Shown here piece after piece: positions 57,990 to 64,000 of a stretch of 64,000 bases of DNA. The notes below the pieces were generated by a model. The model did not search any database. It was given only the letters and a program-made list of their open reading frames with translations, and was not told the DNA's origin. Source of the DNA: Entoloma clypeatum (taxonomy: Eukaryota; Basidiomycota; Agaricomycetes; Agaricales; Entolomataceae). The stretch spans positions 248,001-312,000 of the forward strand of contig OY751493.1 of NCBI GenBank assembly GCA_963565915.1. The letters run 5' to 3'. A program made the position numbers and the translations under genes. The first letter of the stretch is position 1. Each line of letters begins with the position of its first letter.

Positions 57990-60200
57990 TGGGGATCAAT
58001 TTCGAGAGAAGGTCAGGGAAACAGTCGGATCTTGGACTGGAGAAGATATTAGTAGGAGGTATGATATGATTTTTTGGCGTAACTTTGTTTCCCGGCGTTC
58101 GAATCTCGAAAGCTACGGTTGATGGTAGCCATCAGCCTTAGGTATGGGGATGTAGTGCTATCTTCACAGAGAGCTGATGATGTACTGATGACAGTTAACC
58201 AGTTTGTAACGGGTGCATGGATTACCGCACGAGCAATGGACGTTACAGATCATCCGTCATGTCCTCGTCGTATTTAAGAATTCTGGGTGACCTACACATA
58301 GCGTCAACGGTCAAGGCGAATGATTCGATTGTGGGTAAACAGAGAAGCAGTCGTCAAAGTCTTCATGAGGCGAACGGGGTGGATGCTGAGCGGTCGAACT
58401 GAGTCCGCTTCAGATGTGGCGTCGGTCAGCGAACAGGAATGGACCTCATACTTCTCCCCGGGCGCCAAACTCCTTGACGACCGTGAGCAGATGGCGACAT
58501 CAGCAAGGATGGCGGTCACACGCGGGGATAACCCCGTTCGCGTGAATGGGGCTGTCCAGAATGGGTGAGATATACGAAGGCCAGGGATGAGAACATAAGA
58601 CGAACCCGGATAGAAGCCTATGAGTTGAAACTCAAAAAAAAAACTGACATAACGCAGGAATGATTGATTACATGCATGGAGAACCTGAAAGAAAAAAGTT
58701 ATGCAAGCAAATTCCGCAGCTGCTAAAGATTGGCTAACGATGGAGGTCTCGTCATCTTGACATCTTGAGTTTGTGGAATTGGGTTCTGACTGTCATCTGT
58801 TCCACGAATCGCTGTTGGCAGCGTAGTGCGTTGGGATACGGGACTTACTTTGGGTACCCTCTACCTCTTACCTGCACGAACTTGGATACCTTCTCCACAA
58901 CATCGTTCTAGCCATGGACCAATCAGCTGTTGTTGCATAGGCTGGGCATCGTCCCATGGATCATCGTGCGTTCTTGCTCTGTTTTTCTCTGACGTGATAG
59001 TGGAGGGAGATTGCGGGGCTGTAGTCCGAAATTTGTGACTGTGGACTTGGGAGGCTTAGTAGATCAATGTTTCAACGGTTCACCTGCATCGTGTCTGTGA
59101 ACTGCTTTGAACCACGTGATATGTAATCCGAGCGCAACCCGCAACGATGACCTTCCCACCACCTCAGCAGCAGCACCAATAGAAATGAAGAGACTGCCGA
59201 TAAATCGATAACATTTCGATCATTAAACTACCAAATACTTACTAGTAGCACCACCAAACCCGGTCAGTATAGCAGTCGCGATTTATTTTGTCAACTGGTT
59301 TGTGTTGAACCTTTTCTCTTTATTTTCGCGCACCAAACCTCGATGTATAACTCGTCAACGACATCGCTCGCGCGCCGCAGTTCAGAAGATCAGTCAATGA
59401 TTCTTCTCTCGTCATCTTCGCACACGAGACGTCGTTGCTTCGCTAGTAAGCAGCATGTTTTCACCTCAGCGCCCCGCTCCTTCTCGTGAGTCATCAATAT
59501 CACGACCCTTCTCCCCTCTGCGACACCAAGCCCATGTAGTAACATAACCTGTGAAATCTTCACTCTTGCCCAGTGATCAGACCTGCGCGGCGTCGCCCAG
59601 CCAGAAACAACTTCTACAACTCCGGGTTCTAGCATGGAAGCTCGTTACTGTGGAAGCCTTGTGTGGTACCCTGGAAGAACTCGAAAACCTTTGTAGCAAT
59701 TCGGCATGGAGAATAGATAGCTGAAGCGCATCTCAAGTCTTTGGCATCGGATGTCTGGCTGCTTTGGAGTGCCCGCTGTGGGAGCGATACAACACAGCAA
59801 AAAGAAGTCCAATTTTCCATGTACATGGCACATTCTCACAGTAGATATAGCATCACTGATTTGCTGAAACAGGTCGCCGTTTCGTTGCCGTTGTAGGTTC
59901 GTCGTTGATCCTTGATCCAAACTTCATCGAAGCATACGACGGTAGCAGCGACCGTTGACCGTTTCAAGGGAAGACAGAGTGGCTTACATACCATGCCGAT
60001 GACCATCGCCCACTTTGTCACACGGAGGCCGAGCACCAGCGATTCTCTCCCAAGTAACGAATCTGTGATGCGGAACTCTGTACACTTCATACCACTGTGT
60101 TTGATGGGCTCGCAAGACCGTCAAGAAGACCATTCAGACGACCATCCCGAGGACAGAAGCATGATGGCTCTGCGTGATTCATGAGACGAATGATTTGGAA
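57990..60200. other. Intergenic stretch without a recognisable gene
   Basis: All frames in this stretch are short and none shows a known domain, signal peptide or consistent intron pattern. Some could hide a spliced gene of low conservation. Nothing here resembles the transposons to the left. Confidence 0.4.
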
Positions 60201-60218
60201 CAGATGTAAGCGACGTGG

Positions 60219-60250
60219 TATATAACCTGGTGAAATAACACTGGAATAAC
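60219..60250 (+). promoter_or_regulatory. Core promoter of lectin 1
   Basis: A TATATAA box (60,219-60,225) is followed by AATAACACTGGAATAAC (60,234-60,250). Lectin 2 has TATATATA (61,849-61,856) followed by AATAACACTGTAATAAC (61,867-61,883). The shared block and spacing suggest that the promoter was duplicated with the gene. Confidence 0.5.
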
Positions 60251-60323
60251 TACAGAAACCTTTCCAGCGACCAGCGTGCCCAGCTCATTCGAATTCTACC
60301 GTGTCTCGATATCTCTGATCAAA

Positions 60324-61313
60324 ATGTTGTCCTTCAAGTTCGTCTACACCCTTTCGGCCGCCACGGTTCTCTCCACCATGACGCTCGCAGGAGCCACGAC
60401 GCCGCTTCCCACCCAACTCCACCCCAACGGAGATGCAAGTAAATGTCTAGAGGTTCGTGGGTCGCTCCTTGAGAACGGCACGCCGGTTCAGATGTAAGTC
60501 GCGTACAACAATGATACCATTGTATCTGACTTTATCAACAGCTACGACTGCAACGGCGCCGCCACTCAAAACTGGCTCATCGACAGTGGGAAGACTCACG
60601 TCCAAGTCAACGGCACGAAATATTGTCTGGATGCAGGCGCCAGTGAGTAAATACTAGGTATCTGAACACGTCTAACAACCATCCGGCGATCCTGATAGAC
60701 CCAGAAAACGGTATCGGTCTGAAGATATGGGAGTGCTACGACGGACTCCCGGCCCAGGCATGGAATTACACGACGGACGGAAAGATTACTCTGGAGGGCC
60801 AACGTTTGTCATACACCTCTTTCAAGCTCCTTTTTTTCGAACTTCATTGTCATACCAAGATCAATGCCTGGACCTCCCCAACGGTGCTCATACCAGCCAA
60901 CTCCAAGTCCAGACATGGCAATGTAGCGGTAACAATACCAATCAGATTTGGACGAAGCAGTCTGAGGGGCTTCCGGTCCCAGAGACTGGGGTACGTGCTG
61001 ATCAAAGTCAATTCTCGTCGATCCTCGCCTCATCGAACTCTTTTCTTTTACAATGGTAGAGTTACTGTTGCCCGCTAGGGGGTCCTCAGGGGCTGAATTT
61101 GACCAGCCAACACGATGGGGCGGCATCCGTCATCGCGTGCGAGTGCGTCTTTGCGGTGTTTTGCTTCTCAGTCCCGGTGTTCATTGACTTCTAATCTAGT
61201 TACCTTGACAAAAATGGAACCATTCACGAATGTCAATATGTGAATCTCTTCTCTCTTCTCTCCGCTTTCAGCAACTGTGCAAACCGGCTTATCATTTTAT
61301 CAGGACCGTGTAG
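60324..61313 (+). CDS. Secreted ricin-B-type (beta-trefoil) lectin, lectin 1
   Basis: Seven exons: 60,324-60,493, 60,542-60,642, 60,699-60,803, 60,860-60,990, 61,060-61,142, 61,200-61,239 and 61,272-61,313. The joined frame is open for 223 residues. The signal peptide is MLSFKFVYTLSAATVLSTMT. Beta-trefoil repeats are visible as KCLEVRG, YDCNGAATQNW, YCLDAGA, IWECYDGLPAQAW, QCLDLPNG and WQCSGNNTNQIW: three Q-x-W motifs with paired Cys, as in R-type lectins that bind galactose-type sugars. A Cys-rich tail follows (YCCPLGG, HECQY, LCKP). There is no N-glycosidase domain, so this is a lectin only. A start at 60,276 is possible, but the Met at 60,324 gives the better signal peptide. The role is probably extracellular carbohydrate binding. 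Confidence 0.75.
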
Positions 61314-61848
61314 TTGGCACTAATGTTACTGCAGTGGACGGCTGTCCCACTGAGGGACTGAAGACCCCCTACTCCCCCAAGGCTGCCTGTCCTATAGCTT
61401 GAAGAGGTGTCAGAACATGTTGACATAGGGACAAGCATATATCGATAGAGTGTACTTAGAGTCCCGCACCGATTTTGGGAATTGAATTTTTCTCCGTTTC
61501 TCACAATATATGTCGCCTCCAGGATGAAAGGCTGGTTACATGATAACCATAGTTACTAGTGGTTTCAACACCATTGAACGAGATGTGAACGTGCACGGTT
61601 GAATGTTCATCAATTGATGTGATCAAGATAGATGTGCAATTGAATATTGAATGCCGACCGCAGTTTCGACTCCGCAACCTAATTTTAAGCCTTGTCGTAA
61701 CCTTGTGTACCTCACCACTCCCTCACCTCCTGCCCAACGGGGTCTGAAGACCGTCTAGACTGTGCGGTATGATCAACCAAGGCATAGTATACCGCTCCGA
61801 TGGGCTGAGGGCCCTAGGCAATCCTTGATACGGATCTATGCGACACGA
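61314..61848. other. Spacer between the two lectin genes
   Basis: No coding feature was seen. It holds the 3' end of lectin 1 and the promoter of lectin 2. Confidence 0.4.
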
Positions 61849-61883
61849 TATATATATTTTGGGGAGAATAACACTGTAATAAC
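61849..61883 (+). promoter_or_regulatory. Core promoter of lectin 2
   Basis: TATATATA (61,849-61,856), then AATAACACTGTAATAAC (61,867-61,883), 50 bases before the ATG. It is nearly the same as the lectin 1 block. Confidence 0.5.
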
Positions 61884-61933
61884 CCCTGGAGCCTTCAGCT
61901 CTGTGCTCGACTGAAGCCACTCAACACAAGATC

Positions 61934-62910
61934 ATGTTCTCCTCCGTGTTTTACATCGTTGCAGCTTTGGTGGCGTTCTCCACCATGACAGTCGCGGGAC
62001 AAGGGACGTCTACTACCCGGCCCTATATCCTCCACCCAAACGGCGACGCGAGCAAATGTCTGGATGTACGTGGGGCCGCCTTTGAGAACGGCACGCCTGT
62101 ACAGATGTAGGTCACCACCACTTAGTACGGCCGGCACTTCGGAACTGACTCGTTGGACAGCTACGACTGCAACAACACGCCGGCTCAAAGCTGGGCCATC
62201 AATACAAAAGTCCAGGTGTACGGCACGAATTACTGTCTTGACGCAGGCTCCAGTTGAGTCGGAACTGCTCAAAGTTCACTTTGGAACTTACAGTATCCGA
62301 GCGACTTCCCCCCGTGTAAGCACAAAGCCGACTCCCGACTCTCATATAGGCCCGGCCAGCGGTGTGGGGATGAAGATCTGGCAGTGCTACGACAACCTCC
62401 CGGCCCAAGCGTGATATTACACGGATGACCAGAGGATCACACTCACCGGTCAAGGTTCGTTCTCTGGCTCTGGAACATGCATGACATACTATGCCATCTC
62501 AAACGCCCTCGCCCCCCCCCCCCCCCCCCGCCCCCCAGGTCAATGCCTCGACCTTCCCAACGGCGTCCACGTCGACGGAAACCAAATCCAAACGTGGCAA
62601 TGCACCGACAACGACACCAACCAAATCTGGACGCAGCAGCTTCCGTTCCCCACGACCGGTGTACGTGCGACATCCGCCTTCAAGGTCCCAATTCGTTTTG
62701 CTGACCGAATCATATGCAGGAGTACTGCTGCCCACCGACGGACCTGGAGAGGCTGTCTCTGCTCAATCTGCGAGTGCGTTTTATTTTTGTTGGGCTTGGC
62801 CCTTTTTCGTTTGAGTCCCGCGTTTCAGCTGACTTTGCTGGATTGATTCTTTTTTATTATTATTACTAGTTATGACCAGGGAACGGTCCATGAATGCCAG
62901 TATGTGAGAT
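61934..62910 (+). pseudogene. Ricin-B-type lectin paralogue with a premature stop, lectin 2
   Basis: The exons match lectin 1: 61,934-62,106 (signal peptide MFSSVFYIVAALVAFSTMTV, HPNGDASKCLDVRG), 62,161-62,252 (YDCNNTPAQSW, YCLDAGS), 62,350 on (GMKIWQCYDNLPAQA), 62,539-62,660 (QCLDLPNGVH, WQCTDNDTNQIW) and 62,720-62,773 (EYCCPP). The Trp of the second-last Q-x-W is TGA at 62,412-62,414. The exon joint near 62,773 is also out of phase compared with lectin 1. One intron acceptor tract is a run of 18 C (62,512-62,529). Unless splicing differs, the product ends at about 108 residues. The downstream limit is uncertain. Confidence 0.65.
62512..62536 (+). repeat. Poly-C tract in a lectin 2 intron
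   Basis: Eighteen C, one G and six C directly before the AG acceptor at 62,537-62,538. It serves as an unusual polypyrimidine tract and is prone to length change and sequencing error. Confidence 0.8.
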
Positions 62911-63741
62911 CTACATTCTTTCCTGGTCTCTTTTTTTCAGCGACCTCGTGGACTGATCACTTTGTTTCTGATTCAGGACGTTCCATGTTGCGCGCAGTGC
63001 ACCGATGGACGCTTTTGAAATCAGACGGTGAGGGTGTGAAAGTGAAATGTCTTATTGTCACGGTACGGCGGCAGGCGAGATATGAGGCAGCATTCTGGTT
63101 CTGGTTCTGGCAGTGCGGGCGCGACTGGTGACGCTGGTGGAATCAAGTCGCAAGATCAAGCTGGCACCGTTGAGTAATGAAACCGTTGCTGAGATTCTTG
63201 CGTTCTCACGCTTGATGATGTCATGGAACGCCTGCGAAGTGGAGGGCACAAGCTGGGATGGGACGGCCGAAGAAATCATCCAGAAATATGTCGACGGAGA
63301 TATCGGCGTGGAAATTGAAATTCTAATTTTCAAGTTTGGAGCTTTCGCTTGCGATTGTCGACCTTGTACAATTTTTCACTCCCGAGACATGTACATTATT
63401 TCTTTTTGTTATCGAGACAATTCTGGAGGGGAAATGAAGTCACGAAGCATGAGATGGAGCACAAAGGCTCGCATGATACGGCTTGACAATAGGATCTGCC
63501 ACTGTACGCGACAATTATCTACCGTCACTCCAAGGCACTGGAGCTGCGTAGCTGCAGCCGCAGCGAGTTTGTTTCGACATGACAATGAAAAAAAAACGCT
63601 ACATCAGCACAGCCACCACATGTTTTAATTGGCCTCATCATTTTCCTGTCTTTGACAGTGATCGATTGATTCCCCCCAAACTCCACAATTTCAACGTCAC
63701 TCACTCTGGACCTCTTCGCTCTTTTTTCTCCAGTCACTTCA
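62911..63741. other. Stretch without a recognised gene
   Basis: A 171-codon plus-strand frame (63,113-63,628) and a 91-codon minus-strand frame (63,058-63,333) overlap here; neither shows a recognisable domain. A Gly-Ser repeat (GSGSGSAGATGDAGG) is readable near 63,095-63,140 in another frame and might be a tail of lectin 2. Confidence 0.3.
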
Positions 63742-64000
63742 ATGGCATCCCTCCTTCGAGGGTACAAGTAAGCTCAATCAGATACACAAACTCGTACATC
63801 CAATCCTTTCACTCACTCACTCACTCACGATCCAAACCTCACCTCACAGCGCCCTCCTCCTCCGCCGTCCCATACTCGCCTCCTGCGGCACCGCCGCCTT
63901 CCTCTTCGGTGCCGGCGACGTTATAGCACAGCAGGTCATCGAGCGCAGGGGATCACGACACGATGTGAGTTTCCGTTGGGAAGAGCTTTCGACTGCGTGT
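63742..64000 (+). CDS. Mpv17/PMP22-family membrane protein, 5' end only
   Basis: Exon 1 (63,742-63,767) and exon 2 (63,850-63,964) are joined by an 82-bp GT-AG intron. They encode MASLLRGYNALLLRRPILAS, then FLFGAGDVIAQQVIERRG. The N-LL-x-RP start and GAGD-x-(I/L)AQQ are the N-terminal signature of the Mpv17/Sym1 family, integral proteins of the mitochondrial inner or peroxisomal membrane. A donor GTGAGT follows at 63,965, and the gene runs off the window. This is a likely host gene and marks ordinary genome. Confidence 0.82.

Noticed and set aside
58080..58110. GTTCGAATCTC resembling a tRNA T-arm
   Set aside because: No matching A box or cloverleaf is present upstream.
60324..61313. Ricin-like toxin
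   Set aside because: Only the B-type beta-trefoil lectin part is present; there is no N-glycosidase domain before or after it.

Overview
The window looks like nuclear DNA of a basidiomycete fungus, most likely an agaricomycete. Evidence: short GT-AG introns of about 32-97 bp, fungal LTR-retrotransposon and DNA-transposon families, two ricin-B-type lectin genes, knottin-like small secreted proteins, and the first exons of an Mpv17/SYM1-family gene at the right edge. The assignment is inferred from gene style, not from a database search. Transposable elements fill about 0.7-54.9 kb; ordinary genes occupy about 56.6-64 kb.

Names used here are local to this window: CopA, CopB and CopE are Ty1/Copia families; GyC, GyD and GyF are Ty3/Gypsy families. 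Left part: a decayed hAT transposase gene (0.76-3.7 kb), a decayed Gypsy GyF on the minus strand (4.07-6.65 kb), a PIF/Harbinger transposon with intact ends (8,305-12,715, TAA target duplication) and the gag remnant, leader and LTR of CopE (12.8-15.66 kb).

The centre is one nest of insertions whose order follows from target-site duplications and from coding sequence that resumes on the far side of each insert. GyD (15.66-54.90 kb) is the oldest host. A non-autonomous hAT-like element (17,186-25,229) splits the GyD reverse transcriptase and itself contains CopA1 (17,708-24,439). CopB1 (25,292-51,610) lies further on in GyD. CopB1 holds GyC1 (29,556-48,892), which holds both CopA2 (39,962-44,522) and GyC2 (31,079-39,603), and GyC2 holds CopB2 (32,514-37,962). 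The deepest chain is CopB2 in GyC2 in GyC1 in CopB1 in GyD.

Points of most interest: a 278-codon ORF in the CopA1 leader that starts inside the LTR and reads through the primer-binding site; GyC2, a pol-less derivative that joins Gag to a chromodomain in one frame; a conserved 123-codon ORF between pol and the 3' LTR of GyC; GyC LTRs that match between elements rather than within an element; a probable Tf1-like self-priming site in GyC; a frameshift shared by two independently inserted CopA copies; and reciprocal CGA-to-TGA stops in the CopB copies.

Right part: a GC-rich stretch without a recognised gene (54.9-56.1 kb), a 128-bp palindromic MITE, two divergent paralogous cysteine-knot secreted-protein genes on the minus strand (56,628-57,883), a tandem pair of ricin-B lectins (60,324-61,313 intact; 61,934 onward broken), and the 5' end of an Mpv17-like gene (63,742 to the edge). 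All identifications rest on reading motifs by eye.
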